This document shows positions 28,801-37,140 of a DNA stretch of 64,000 nt, piece after piece; position 1 is the stretch's first letter, and the number at the start of each line of letters is the position of its first letter. The DNA comes from Mnemiopsis leidyi (Eukaryota; Ctenophora; Tentaculata; Lobata; Bolinopsidae). The stretch is from contig JH153850.1 in NCBI GenBank assembly GCA_000226015.1, positions 30,752 through 94,751 of the forward strand, read 5' to 3'. The translations under genes and the position numbers were made by a program. A model generated the notes under the pieces. The model made no database searches and had not been told where the DNA came from. It saw only the letters and a list, made by a program, of their open reading frames with translations.

Positions 28801-31800
28801 GTTTTGTTTAGCCAGCTGGTAGGAGAGTGAGGTTAGTTTTGTTTAGCCAGCTGGTAGGAGAGTGAGGTTAGTTTTGTTTAGCCAGCTGGGGGAGAGTCAG
28901 GTTACTTTAAAATAAATGGATGAGAGCAGAGAACACTCTTGTAACTTTTCACAGACATTAAGGTATGTATGGACAATTGTGTGAATTTCCTCTATGAGAC
29001 TGGAGTTACACTGTAACTGTTACAGTCTCCCCTAATTCCCAAGTGTTAAAAGTATGTCACTTTCCCACGCCCCAGATTCGCTGACGTCAAGAAATAACTC
29101 CCTACCAAATTCCCACGTAACAACGTGACTGTAAAAAAAGTGTGACCTAGAAAAGTGTTCATAACTCTGGTATCTACAAACTTTCTGATTCCCTACATTC
29201 TACAACAAGGACCAAGTATCTCCAAATTTTCTGGTTCACTACATTCTACAAGTCAACACTTACACATTTCTATTGGTCACCCCGCTTGACGTCTCCAAAC
29301 TTTACTAGGGCTTTACGTTTTTTGCGAAGTTTTGCAGGAGCAGTTGTGACGTATAAGTTTAGTCGACAAGAAAGCCTCTGGGTTTAAATTCAACCACGTA
29401 CTTAAACATGCTGCATTTTAACAGGACGCAAAACTAAAATGTTTGTAAAGCTGGAATTCACGACGACAAAAACTCTGTCAATAATTTATCATTTATCTGA
29501 ATGACGATTGACGCAGACCTGCAGAAGTTAAGTTCCAACTGCCAAGAAAATTAGACAGTTAAATAGTTCCGATTAGAATGGATGTTTAAAACAAGTATAA
29601 CTCCATGAAGTATAACAAAAACAGGACTAGCAGTTAAACAAGTTGAACTGAGTTCAACTCAGAGCGTGTACAAAATAACATGTACTGAAACAGCGCTACA
29701 CTCCATCATCGTACGAGAAGTAGAATTTGTCACGATGTTAGTGGGACACGAGATTTAACGACCGGACACTAAAATATCGACCTGACATTAATTTAAGCTG
29801 AGTATGACATATATGCTAGCAAGTAACGCTAAAGGGTGCAGTAGACCGTTGGAGAGTCCGAGTAAGGTGTAACCAACTGCTAATCCGATATTGTGCAGCA
29901 TATAATCGCGAACACTAACAGCTCCGCTTCAATAAAAATCCTGCAAAAATATCCTTGTGTTTGAGAAGAGACCCACTCACCAGTTCCTCTAACGTAGCTG
30001 TAAGCAGGGACGTGACCGTCAGGAGACTTGAGAGTAACAGCTGCAGGCATCTCAGCTGTACCCACCGTGCCGACAGTACCACGTCTCTTCAGGGGTGGAG
30101 CGAGGGTTTTCTTTCCTGGGAGGAGGGGTTGTTGGTGGAGGGGTTGTTGGTTGAGAGGTTGTTGGTGGAGGAATTGTTGGTGGAGGGGTTGTTGGAGGAG
30201 GGGTTGTTGGTGGAGGGGTTGTTGGTGGAGGGGTTGTTGGTGGAGGGGTTTTGGTGGAGGGGTTGTTGGTAGTAGTGGGTTTGTGGGAAATAGGGCGGGG
30301 AGAATGGGATAACAAGAACTTTTACAGAACAAGGTAGATGCAAGATATGTCATAAAGATTTAGTTGCTTATAGTCAAGCAGTTCCAGAAGGGAGAAATGA
30401 TTTATCAAGAATACAGATTCAGAACGCAGTATGATTTATAAAGCAACCTGGGACTTTGAACTGATCAATCTCCATCTTCATCTTGTCGCTATCATCAGCG
30501 GGTTTCTCCTCTAAAGTTCCGATGTACAAGTTATCCATAGTTCCCAAGGTGGGTTGCCCGAACTCGTCTACAGTGAACTCTTCACCTGCAAGAGAAATAT
30601 ACACGTCATTAACACGTCATTAGGACGTCACTACCAAGTGATTAAAAAGAGAATGTTGAGTTATTGCTCGGGTGGGAGGTAAGATAAGATTCAGTAGACT
30701 TTCATGACATGTTCACGTAAGTTAACAATGTAATAAAGTAGTATAGTTTTGTATTACATTGTTTAAGTGTGATAGACGAGCGGCATATATTAATGTGTAA
30801 AATGTGGGCTATAACAAACTTCATTAGCGCTTATTCAGTGAGTTATCATGTATCGGTATCCTATATATAATATGTTGTCTTAGCAGATATCTTTCAGTTT
30901 AAATACTAAATGCTGTAAAATAGTTAACCATTCTTTATAGATCAAGATGTAAATTTCTTAAAGTGTTGGTTAAGATGCTTAATATTACTCCGCATATGCC
31001 AGGAATATTTCCATTAGCTACTCAAAACAGACTTGACTCTATGCTAACACTGAACTCATGAAAAAATGTGGGTGCACGCGAATAGTTCTCTAACTTAACT
31101 TAATAACCAAGTCGCCCTTCTAATGTGCCAAATATTTGTCTGGTACCAAGATTTTAAGTCACATGCTATCTTTCTTGGCAGATAGTAAAATAACCGGTAA
31201 CCCTTCTTCATTCTCTGAGCATGGAAATAGAACAATTACCCGAACTTTTCTATAAATAAGTATGTTAACGGTAATTTGTGACAAAAACCATACAATTTTA
31301 CTTCTTTGCCATTTTATCGTAATTTTCCGCAATGATCCAACTCCCAAGCTTGAAGACTAGTAAGGATTTTATAGAAATGAAGCCTGGATGCTAGAGAGGA
31401 CTTTATAGAAGTGAAGCCTGAAGGCAAACAAGGAGGTATCCCCAACAGAAGGTATCTCTAACAGGAGGTATCTCCAACAGGAGGTATCTCCAACAGGAGG
31501 TATCTCCAACAGGAGGTATCTCCAACAGGAGGTATCTCCAACAGGAGGTATCTCCAACAGAAGGTATCTCCAACAGGAGGTATCTCCAACAGAAGGTATC
31601 TCTAACAGGAGGTATCTCCAACAGGAGGTATGTCCAACAGGAGGATTTCGATTTTCGATTTCGATTTGGGACCGGCTTTTACTTCGCACGGCCAATGTTT
31701 ACTCAAAATTTATGTAAATATACAGTATAATGTCAAATATAATATCAAATCTTAATATCTTAATAACTATCACTAAAAATAAAGTTAAAGATTGATAAAA

Positions 31801-34800
31801 TATGTATAAATCAAAGTTGGGTACTAACTATTTACTGACTGTTGAAACGTATGCACATACGTTCATTTTACACGCTTTGTGTAACTAAAACAGTAACATC
31901 GTCGGTCAGAAAATAGATTTGGAAGTTGTGCACGGTTTATCAGCTCTGCGTGGCAGTGAAAAGTTTGCGATAACGCGGTGTTTGCCATTATTGTGCTACG
32001 CTAGCGCAAAGTTTGCTTTACTCCAACTTAGGCAGGTTTGCTCTCGTACTTGTACTTCTAGTAAGTACCTGTTTACAGTCGCCTTGAAAGAATTTGTAAA
32101 TTTTTCCTGAAGATTTGTCGACGAGGCTATTTTTGTCCTATTAACTGCGTTCACTGTTGAATTATACAGTTTAGGGCCGATGTAATTCAGGCTTTTGTCT
32201 GTTGACTTTAAGCGATTATATGGGATTTCAAAATATTCTGGTTCTCGCCTCGGGGCAGTTTTATCAACTCGATTAAACATACTAATTATATTGGCCGGAG
32301 CGACTTTGAGATAAACTTTATGCATTAAAGATAGACAGCATTTAAAGGTATCTCTAACAGGAGGTATCTCCAACAGGAGGTATCTCCAACAGAAGGTATC
32401 ACCAACAGAAGGTATCTCCAACAGAAGGTATCCCCAACAGGAGGTATCTACAACAGGAGGTATCTCCAACAGGAGGTATCTCCAACAGGAGGTATCTCCA
32501 ACAGGAGGTATCTCTAACAGGAGGTATCACCAACAGGAGGTATCTCCAACAGGAGGTATCACCAACAGGAGGTATCCCAACAGGAGGTATCTCTAACAGG
32601 AGGTATCTCCAACAGGAGGTATCTCCAACAGGAGGTATCTCCAACAGGAGGTATCTCTAACAGGAGNNNNNNNNNNNNNNNNNNNNNNNNNNNNNNNNNN
32701 NNNNNNNNNNNNNNNNNNNNNNNNNNNNNNNNNNNNNNNNNNNNNNNNNNNNNNNNNNNNNNNNNNNNNNNNNNNNNNNNNNNNNNNNNNNNNNNNNNNN
32801 NNNNNNNNNNNNNNNNNNNNNNNNNNNNNNNNNNNNNNNNNNNNNNNNNNNNNNNNNNNNNNNNNNNNNNNNNNNNNNNNNNNNNNNNNNNNNNNNNNNN
32901 NNNNNNNNNNNNNNNNNNNNNNNNNNNNNNNNNNNNNNNNNNNNNNNNNNNNNNNNNNNNNNNNNNNNNNNNNNTATCTCCAACAGGAGGTATCTCCAAC
33001 AGGAGGTATCTCCAACAGGAGGTATCTCCAACAGGAGGTATCTCCAACAGGAGGTATCTCCAACAGGAGGTATCTCCAACAGGTATCCCCAACAGGATGA
33101 CTTAACCGTCCCCCAGACACGACTCACACCGCTCACACTGCACATCAGGGTGAAGTGCTCACTGCCAGGGCTGGTATTACAGTCCGAACTGTCATCGCCC
33201 TGTTGATACTCTGTCGTCACAGCAACACACGTGACTTTTAGCAGTGTTTTGCTGCTCCTACCTACACTTTAGAAACGTCGGGCTGGTTTTTTCTAGGGCT
33301 GGAAAGTTGGAGTTTCACAAGACTTACACTGTGTTTCACCCCCGTACAAGTGTAAACTTTGTGTACAGTCGACTACAGGTGATGGTAAAGAACACTAACA
33401 GTAAACACCTACAGGGCAACTTCACACAAGACATATGGAACCGTATAGCTAGAAACTTCAGTAGCGGGGCTCTGGAACTCTTAATAATCATCTTTATCTC
33501 AACAGAATAAATGTTCTCTACTAAGATATGATACTGGTAGGCACGTAGGATATACTTAAGATAGGGGAAAAATAAAGATAACGAAATATAAACCAAATTG
33601 AGAGCTACTACTATATAGCTATTGCTATTTATCTACTATGAAATATTGGTTCTACTAATTAGTACTATAGAAATGTGTTGTAAAGACAAACCTGGCTTAA
33701 TCATCATGACTTTAAGAGGCTGAGAGTTGGATATCATGGCAGAGCTTCGTCTCTTCAGGGAGTTAGGCAAGGAGCTGGGAGTTTCAACTACTTCTTTAGT
33801 CACTTCTTTACGTTCAGCAGCCACTGGCGAGTTGATATCCAGATTCTTTAGCGTCTTCGCTAACCTGAAATTAAGAGTCGGATTTACATAAACTATCAGT
33901 AATTTCTTAGGTTCATTATAAGGCTGTCTGACATATAACTTTACATCAGATTGACCCCAGCCAGCCCGCACCCTATCACTTGCGTTTTGAATCTTGCCAT
34001 GGCCATTCCTAGTTATTTGTTTCATTATGATCATGATAACACACTTTCCCCCCATCATTAAGTAGAGTGAGACGTGTGGAGAATTAGAATGCGTCATTAA
34101 TCAAGATGAATTGTATGACTGATGACACACAAATTTACTCGACATATTTGCACACGAATTTAGGTGAATGGAAGGTAAGACATTTCGTACAACAGAACCC
34201 GTCCCAATAAGGTAAGTAAGATGTAAACAAGGTTGTTTCAGTAAGCAACTCGTCAAATAACACGTCACACACCACGTGACGTGTCACGAATCACGTGACA
34301 CAATCAAGACAGACCAGGTACCTACATGACACACTGACGCTGGTCACACTAAGAGCCGTGTTCTTTGTGTGAACAATTATCCGAAAAATGTGGACCAGCC
34401 CAACAGAACACATAGATCACCAGACTGTGACGTCACTTTCAATTACACTACAACACACAGACCGCACTGTAGCTGTAGTGGTTTGTAATGCTAGCGTAGT
34501 ACAGCTAGTCTGGTATCGGTAGTGGAGCACTTAATCGAGCACTTATTGCTACAGCTACAGTCCGTTTCTTTCCGCCATGACAACACATGTACATTGTGTG
34601 GTGTGTAACGCTACAAGGACACGCACACAAAGATCACTTAAGTTGCAATAACTTTACACAATGGGATCACGTGGTGTTAAACATGATATAGCACAGGCCG
34701 GTTCTGCATAGGATAAATGTTTCGGAGCAGAAAGGTTTCGCTAAAAATATGGTTTATGGGCTAAAAATAGCAACACACTTTGTGCATAAGGACATGGTAC

Positions 34801-35252
34801 GTGATGCGCTGTTCAAAGTTGGATCATGTCCAAAACAGAACTTGATGAATTGAAAATAAAAGCAATTGTTCATGTTGTTCGCTTAAAACCTATTGGTTTA
34901 CATGTATGATAGTTTCTTAGATCGTTAACTAGTAATGTTTCTTAAAAAACCAAAAGTAAAATCAATAAAGTCAGACAGTAAAAAATTGACTCAAAATTAC
35001 ACCAATAAAGGAAAACAAAACTAAGGTCACGTGACAACCAGCAAGCTGGCACGTGACTGCTACATACCCCTTTACGAGAGTTGGGGATTCAGCTCGCTTG
35101 TCGACAGACCGTGGATCGTACAGAGGTCTCATGTGTAGCCATGTCAAGTCGGCGTCCAACAGCTGATCGACCGAACTGAGCTGTTTCACATCCCTCGTTA
35201 GCAGCTCGTGCGGCTCCTTCTTGCGCGCGGAGGGGGGTGTCGGCTCTACCAC
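4598..35252 (-). CDS. LIMS: PINCH/LIMS five-LIM adaptor with a long N-terminal extension (multi-exon isoform)
   Basis: Seventeen exons join in frame: 35068-35252, 33692-33864, 30448-30585, 29981-30115, 28541-28629, 28250-28353, 26703-26821, 22667-22849, 16237-16348, 14442-14567, 7904-8037, 7317-7437, 6638-6781, 6156-6306, 5750-5891, 5096-5174, 4598-4817 (TAG). Predicted product is 784 residues. Residues 1-412 are Ser/Pro/Gly-rich and probably disordered. The rest holds five LIM domains that match PINCH in order: ...NFAPMCFTCG, VIGRVIEALDVKWHPECF, YICNKCFTPIEE, FGVRCFYCD, then the diagnostic EMDMKPYCRHCYDKFPSDMR. PINCH binds ILK and parvin at integrin adhesions. The first ATG is in good context (A at -3, G at +4), with a possible acceptor just before it that implies a 5' UTR exon. 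A lysine-rich tail of about 45 residues follows LIM5. LIM core and splice phases are certain by eye. Upstream exon choice between 28 and 34 kb is less sure. Confidence 0.88.
6024..6145. repeat. ~36-bp minisatellite beside a PINCH donor site
   Basis: Three to four imperfect units, each with CCGTTACAAAAAC and CTAGCAG motifs, end about 10 bases from the donor of the exon 6156-6306. It lies in the intron. Confidence 0.7.
8331..9955 (-). CDS. LIMS: Alternative 541-codon first exon of the PINCH gene
   Basis: One exon is open from ATG (9953-9955) to a strong donor (GT|GTGAGT) at 8330. Its last 29 residues are a LIM first half: HCTVCKEGF, then FWHSNCFV. It ends in phase 2, exactly as exon 14442-14567 does, and joins in frame to 7904-8037 to give an 871-residue protein. 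The N-terminal 510 residues are mostly polar and Ser/Arg/Lys-rich. They include RKKRGKTKKLFRSNSAGD (about 365-382), a proline run TPTPPPPPPEIE (about 435-446), and IPAMFIYDVDLQNEVWVSQP just before the LIM. I see no known enzymatic domain; the N-terminus CFKFVVRGNYEDTLRYL is the most ordered-looking part. It has no acceptor before the ATG, so it is a first exon with its own promoter between 10 and 14 kb. Length, codon bias and frame make it real. Confidence 0.88.
13341..13512. repeat. Polypyrimidine minisatellite (CTCCTACC-type)
   Basis: Almost pure C/T on the plus strand, built of CTCTCCTACC-like units with small length changes, about 170 bases. The reverse strand is a purine tract. It lies in an intron of the PINCH gene. 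Confidence 0.85.
14249..14352. repeat. 29-bp minisatellite near the alternative LIM exon
   Basis: Four units with the core CAGGATAATCCTAGTTG. A degenerate copy (ATAATCCTAGTTGCCCTAAAA) at 14415-14435 touches the donor of exon 14442-14567, so the array appears to derive from the sequence next to that donor. Confidence 0.8.
14442..14567 (-). CDS. LIMS: Alternative hemi-LIM1 exon of the PINCH gene
   Basis: Bounded by an acceptor (tatccgcag) and a GT|GTGAGT donor, it is entered and left in phase 2. It encodes SIAESQDDLSKKDCFLCKE and then GHWHEECFV: the C-x2-C...H-x2-C zinc site of a LIM domain. Spliced to 7904-8037 it completes a LIM1 with the same second half that the 541-codon exon uses. Its zinc spacing (about 20 residues between Cys and His) differs from the other version (18). 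The sequences between the ligands are quite different, so the two isoforms would present different ILK-facing surfaces. Confidence 0.88.
15620..16236. repeat. 30-bp satellite with internal GTAC periodicity
   Basis: About 20 copies of a 30-base unit (core AAAGTACAAAAAGGTACGTA plus AAGTACCATG). GTAC recurs about every 9-11 bases. Because 30 is a multiple of three, several frames stay open on both strands, giving false proteins such as repeated ESTKRYVKYH or YVPFCTFMVL. The array starts at the donor of exon 16237-16348. An 11-base assembly gap (15907-15917) interrupts it. Confidence 0.95.
15907..15917. other. Assembly gap (11 N)
   Basis: A run of 11 N inside the 30-base satellite. Array length here is not reliable. 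Confidence 1.
16237..16348 (-). CDS. LIMS: Common PINCH exon receiving several alternative 5' exons
   Basis: The acceptor is a C-rich tract ending cccccag; the donor is CAG|GTACCT. It is entered in phase 1 and left in phase 2. It encodes TPDGRSPGLHRASVYLPQQ and then a Gly/Tyr-rich NGMYGSGYNGFD. The exons at 22667-22849, 19951-20110 and 17179-17395 all end in phase 1 and can join it in frame. The 30-base satellite begins at its donor. Confidence 0.82.
17179..17395 (-). CDS. LIMS: Candidate alternative first exon of the PINCH gene (MFNFKR form)
   Basis: Starts at ATG 17395-17393 with MFNFKRFLLDTYDPDRKREK and stays open to either of two donors 12 bases apart (after 17179 or after 17167). Both are in phase 1, as the common exon 16237-16348 requires. 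The product is basic and polar (KREKRNSRKFSLQ, then HAGLVDELGDSDNSDKPIPR). Joined through to the LIM core it gives about 481 residues. No acceptor precedes the ATG, which fits a first exon with its own promoter. Splice sites are plausible; there is no homology support. Confidence 0.55.
18668..18748. repeat. Short AT-rich minisatellite
   Basis: Three to four units of about 24 bases with core TTAACGTAATTAAGTAAGT, in a PINCH intron. Confidence 0.75.
19563..19910. repeat. TACTA microsatellite region
   Basis: Long runs of ACTACTAT and ACTAT units, partly broken into ACAAT and ACTAACT variants. Two flanking segments with AATTCTAA...TAGAATACTACAAT suggest internal duplication. It ends about 40 bases from the donor of exon 19951-20110. 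Confidence 0.9.
19951..20110 (-). CDS. LIMS: Candidate alternative first exon of the PINCH gene (proline-rich MDEPP form)
   Basis: Opens with ATG at 20110 and encodes MDEPPIPRGRPPLPPPQQ, then a segment ending in EHDYDYDY before a GTGAGG donor at 19950. It ends in phase 1, matching the common exon 16237-16348; the full product would be about 462 residues. The proline motif (RPPLPPP) is a good SH3-ligand type, which is inference. It begins in phase 0, which does not fit the phase-1 end of the upstream exon, so it is best read as a first exon. Confidence 0.55.
22068..22278. repeat. 20-bp minisatellite with higher-order unit
   Basis: About eight copies of AGTTCAATCATAGCAACGAC. A variant segment with GTGTAATCATAGCTCAAAGTA occurs twice (about 22093 and about 22215), so the array itself was duplicated as a larger block. 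PINCH intron. Confidence 0.9.
22667..22849 (-). CDS. LIMS: PINCH N-terminal exon (Gly/Ser-rich)
   Basis: Bounded by cttcctccccag and CCAG|GTGAGC, phase 1 in and out. It encodes 61 residues of low-complexity Gly/Ser/Asn/Pro sequence (SLGNLAWNRGPAGSQFGG, later SPGSVGYPGSNYGPGTG). The GC content and codon use stand out sharply from the intron. No folded domain. Confidence 0.82.
23000..26700. other. Large PINCH intron
   Basis: No supported exon was seen. A 61-base direct duplication lies at 25391-25513. An open frame at 25771-26007 (+) has no start context, splice support or recognisable family. Confidence 0.45.
25391..25513. repeat. 61-bp tandem duplication
   Basis: Two copies, with two or three differences, of a segment beginning CCATAGCTAAAAA and containing CCTGTTGTACACTG. 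Confidence 0.85.
26703..26821 (-). CDS. LIMS: PINCH N-terminal exon (Ser/Arg-rich)
   Basis: Bounded by gcccctgcag and GCTG|GTAGGT, phase 2 in and phase 1 out. It encodes FGLYNGHHPSLTPATSVG and then RSRQLSRADSELDGPLSD, with serines in basic context that look like kinase or 14-3-3 type sites (inference). Phase agrees with both neighbours. Confidence 0.82.
27520..27845. repeat. 15-bp minisatellite (AGACCAGACTGGACA)
   Basis: About 20 imperfect units of GGACAAGACCAGACT/C. Because the unit is 15 bases, long false open frames appear on both strands. PINCH intron. Confidence 0.92.
28087..28180. repeat. 47-bp tandem duplication
   Basis: Two nearly perfect copies containing ATGACAGCAGTGGATAACTT. Confidence 0.9.
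28250..28353 (-). CDS. LIMS: PINCH N-terminal exon
   Basis: Bounded by tgtactgtacag and ACAG|GTATGT, phase 0 in and phase 2 out. It encodes VNRTGAPGRAGGKGNPVE and then VADNILLYGLHPTNSD. The entry frame fits the upstream exon ending at 28541 and the exit fits 26703-26821. Confidence 0.8.
28541..28678 (-). CDS. LIMS: PINCH exon with two reading frames and a possible dual splice site
   Basis: The segment has a very strong acceptor at 28679 (ctctccccccag) and a GAG|GTGAGG donor at 28541. At 28629/28630 lies AAG|GTGAAG, which can serve as a donor for the upstream part or as an acceptor for the downstream part. Part 28630-28678, entered in phase 1 from 29981-30115, encodes AGQMPQYGYSMFGGSP and leaves in phase 2, which fits exon 26703-26821 directly. 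Part 28541-28629, entered in phase 1, encodes GEDADSDDDYVTIDRPEDM and leaves in phase 0 into 28250-28353. The whole 138 bases read as one open exon only if entered in phase 0, which candidate exon 33137-33210 would allow. Which choices are used cannot be told from sequence. Confidence 0.65.
28676..28905. repeat. 35-bp minisatellite carrying copies of a splice acceptor
   Basis: Seven units of about 35 bases (core AGCCAGCTGGGGGGAGAGTG). On the minus strand each unit reads CTCACTCTCCCCCCAG|CTGGC or a close variant, so each repeats the acceptor of the exon at 28678 together with its first five exon bases. Confidence 0.9.
29981..30115 (-). CDS. LIMS: PINCH N-terminal exon
   Basis: The acceptor lies inside the 15-base pyrimidine repeat (cccctcctcccag); the donor is ACTG|GTGAGT. 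Phase 1 in and out. It encodes KKTLAPPLKRRGTVGTVG and then KSPDGHVPAYSYVRGT. The frame fits the upstream exon 30448-30585. Confidence 0.75.
30116..30275. repeat. 15-bp minisatellite forming the polypyrimidine tract of an acceptor
   Basis: About ten units of GGTTGTTGGTGGAGG. On the minus strand it reads CCTCCACCAACAACC repeats that run straight into the acceptor of exon 29981-30115. The long Pro/Asn/Gln and Trp/Gly frames in it are artefacts of the 15-base period. Confidence 0.92.
30448..30585 (-). CDS. LIMS: PINCH N-terminal exon (acidic)
   Basis: Bounded by ttctcttgcag and CCCAG|GTTGCT (weak donor), phase 1 in and out. It encodes EEFTVDEFGQPTLGTMDN and then TLEEKPADDSDKMKMEID. It can follow exon 33692-33864 directly. 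Confidence 0.72.
30650..31430. other. PINCH intron sequence without recognised features
   Basis: AT-rich, with no exon signals in an open frame. Confidence 0.4.
31437..31648. repeat. 16-bp minisatellite, left block
   Basis: About 13 units of GGTATCTCCAACAGGA. Frames cycle every three units, giving false repeats of RYLLLEIPPVGDTSCW on the minus strand. Confidence 0.95.
31649..32345 (-). mobile_element. LINE fragment (end of ORF2 plus 3' tail) inside the minisatellite
   Basis: On the minus strand about 110 residues resemble the C-terminal end of a non-LTR retrotransposon ORF2: VAPANIISMFNRVDKTAPRR, then FEIPYNRLKSTDKSLNYIGP and KLYNSTVNAVN, the typical sequence just before the ORF stop in CR1/L2-type elements. 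The 3' end carries a short AAATCG tail (31651-31668 region). The fragment is 5'-truncated and divides the 16-base array into two blocks, so it inserted into a pre-existing array. Family placement is tentative. Confidence 0.65.
32346..33090. repeat. 16-bp minisatellite, right block with assembly gap
   Basis: Same GGTATCTCCAACAGGA unit as the left block, interrupted by 308 N (32667-32974). It ends about 40 bases from candidate exon 33137-33210. Confidence 0.95.
32667..32974. other. Assembly gap (308 N)
   Basis: The gap is within the 16-base array, so true length is unknown. Confidence 1.
33137..33210 (-). CDS. LIMS: Candidate cassette exon of the PINCH gene
   Basis: An acceptor (ctgtgacgacag) at 33211 is followed by an open frame encoding YQQGDDSSDCNTSPGSEHFT. 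There are two in-phase donors nine bases apart (GTGAGC after 33137, GTGAGT after 33128). It is entered in phase 1, fitting 33692-33864, but left in phase 0, which does not fit 30448-30585. It does fit the 138-base exon 28541-28678 read as a whole. So if real, it would replace the two exons between. The coding look is good; usage is unproven. Confidence 0.45.
33692..33864 (-). CDS. LIMS: PINCH N-terminal exon
   Basis: Bounded by ttaatttcag and CCAG|GTTTGT, phase 2 in and phase 1 out. It encodes LAKTLKNLDINSPVAAER and then SLPNSLKRRSSAMISNSQ. KRRSS is a basophilic kinase-type site (inference). Confidence 0.8.
35068..35252 (-). CDS. LIMS: PINCH first coding exon of the long isoform
   Basis: Begins MVVEPTPPSARKKEPHELL and continues through DADLTWLHMRPLYDPRSV to a GTATGT donor, phase 2 out. 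ATG context is strong. An AG just before it (atatcaactag) suggests that a 5' UTR exon lies upstream, which I could not place. Confidence 0.75.
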
Positions 35253-35984
35253 CATCCTAGTTGATATAGTGGAGTTAGAGATGTAGCTTGTATAGAGAAT
35301 TGCTAAAATTTAAAGATTATTTCTTTCAATGTAATGCTCCCCCTTTTTTGAGAGGTCAATCTATGTCCACTTGACCATGTAGAAATATTTGACTACCGAG
35401 AACTAAAGCAGGGCTAATAAATTGTGAGAAATAAGGTGAACAATTTTCGTAAGTTTGAGGCACCTTCCCAGAAATACCGTCTTCTATAATTGTTAGTAAT
35501 GTAATTCGAAGTAAGAGCAAAGTAGATTAATGGGAATGAAAATTCGAATGCAAAAGATGGCAGGTGTGCAATAGTTAACTGCATAAAGCGACTTAAACTC
35601 TACCCATCGCGAACTATAAGCAACACGAGTATAATTTTATAACTAATTAAAACAAACAAAACAAATAACCGCATTGGTATTAATATTATATGCGGTCTAT
35701 GAACTTTTCTGGGTTGAATTATTCATTAATGCTCTCCTCAACCCATTCTTGGCGAGTTATGAAAAACTAACAACACTTATACGCCATAAGTGACACACTA
35801 TATACCAGATTTATCAAAACGCAAAAACTAACGCCAAAGTAAAACTGCACCGGAAATATCTAAAGTAAAGAGGCCAGTAATTACGTGAGCTAACTGGACG
35901 CTAATTATCTTGAGAAGAACTTAATCGCGAGTTCTGGTGAGAAAAAGCTTGCAGTTAACTCACCGACAACGGGCTCTAGAGTAG

Positions 35985-36095
35985 ACAACAATTTCTAGAG
36001 TTAGACATTAGACAAATAGATCACAAGCTCTACAGACAGACAGCAAGCTTTAGACATAGACAACAAGCTCTAGACATAGACAACAAGCTCTAACG
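35985..36095. repeat. 20-bp minisatellite (AGACATAGACAACAAGCTCT)
   Basis: Four to five imperfect units. Confidence 0.8.
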
Positions 36096-37034
36096 ATAGA
36101 AGTCATGCTACATCTACAGAGAGTGTTTACATCAGGAAGTGAGAAGATTTAGTTTTGCCACTCCTGGACTCACGTAGCCAAATCAGGGAGATTATTCTAA
36201 TCCAATACCTACCTGGTTTATCTATGATCAAAATAGCGCAGCAGGAAATGTGTATCAATAGCTCTAGTGATGGACACGGTTTAAATCGGGTACAGTCTTT
36301 GCAATAATCTATTTGACGGTAAATTTGGTGAGGAAATCCCGAAATCAGTCAGATAATTTCGATATGATTGAAATCAGAGAATTTGGAGTAAGCTTATTCG
36401 ATGAAAATCCCAATTATAATCGGAACAAATCGACTCGAGTTACTCTCACAGATAAAGAAATATATTGCTTCCATAACGTATCAAACCGAAACCGGCTCAT
36501 TATAAAGCTCTATATATAGCTCTATATATTATGTCTCTATATAGAGCAGAAACCGGCTCTTTATATGCAGATTGGTCCAACATGGTTGTCTAAAACTCCT
36601 ATATACGAATAATCAATAGTTTTATCCTGTGCGTCAGCCGACAGAAGATGAGACTGAAAATGCCAACCTTTAGACTAGTTAAAGAACTACCTGAAACTAA
36701 TTGAAATGAGATCAACATAGGTACTCTGAACTTACGAAATCATTTGAAAGTTTAAAAATAGAGAAGATAAACACTATGCGACTTAACGAAGTTAATTAGT
36801 CAACAAGGTGCAATGCTACTGAACACAAGTTTACTTGCACGATTTAGCGCACTGAAACACTAAATAAGCCTTAAAATAGTTTGTTAGCGTCAGAGCAGAA
36901 AATCAGAAAACTACCGCAACATTATATTTCTTACCCAACTCGACAATCAAAAGAAGCCCAGAACGACAACAACGAGTTTAAATTCAAGTGAATATTTTAC
37001 AACTACAAAATATTGACGTGAATATTTAGAGTAA

Positions 37035-37140
37035 CTCTAATCAATGTACGTATATATACGTTACACTCAACTAATAAATGTACGTGTATTATATACGTTA
37101 CACTCAACTAATAAATGTACGTGTATATACGTGACACTAA
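37035..37140. repeat. Three-copy repeat with TACGTATATACGT core
   Basis: Three units of about 36 bases containing AATGTACGT, a TATACGT palindromic core and TACACTCAACTAATA. Confidence 0.8.

Noticed and set aside
29880-30353. Proline/glutamine-rich and Trp/Gly-rich open frames
   Set aside because: They are products of the 15-base array. Only 29981-30115 on the minus strand is a supported exon.
13281-33090. Possible CRISPR arrays
   Set aside because: The repeats are contiguous tandem arrays without unique spacers, in a eukaryotic intron setting.
31369-33220. Repetitive RYLLLEIPPVGDTS frames
   Set aside because: Produced by the 16-base array, whose three frames cycle; partly read through N.
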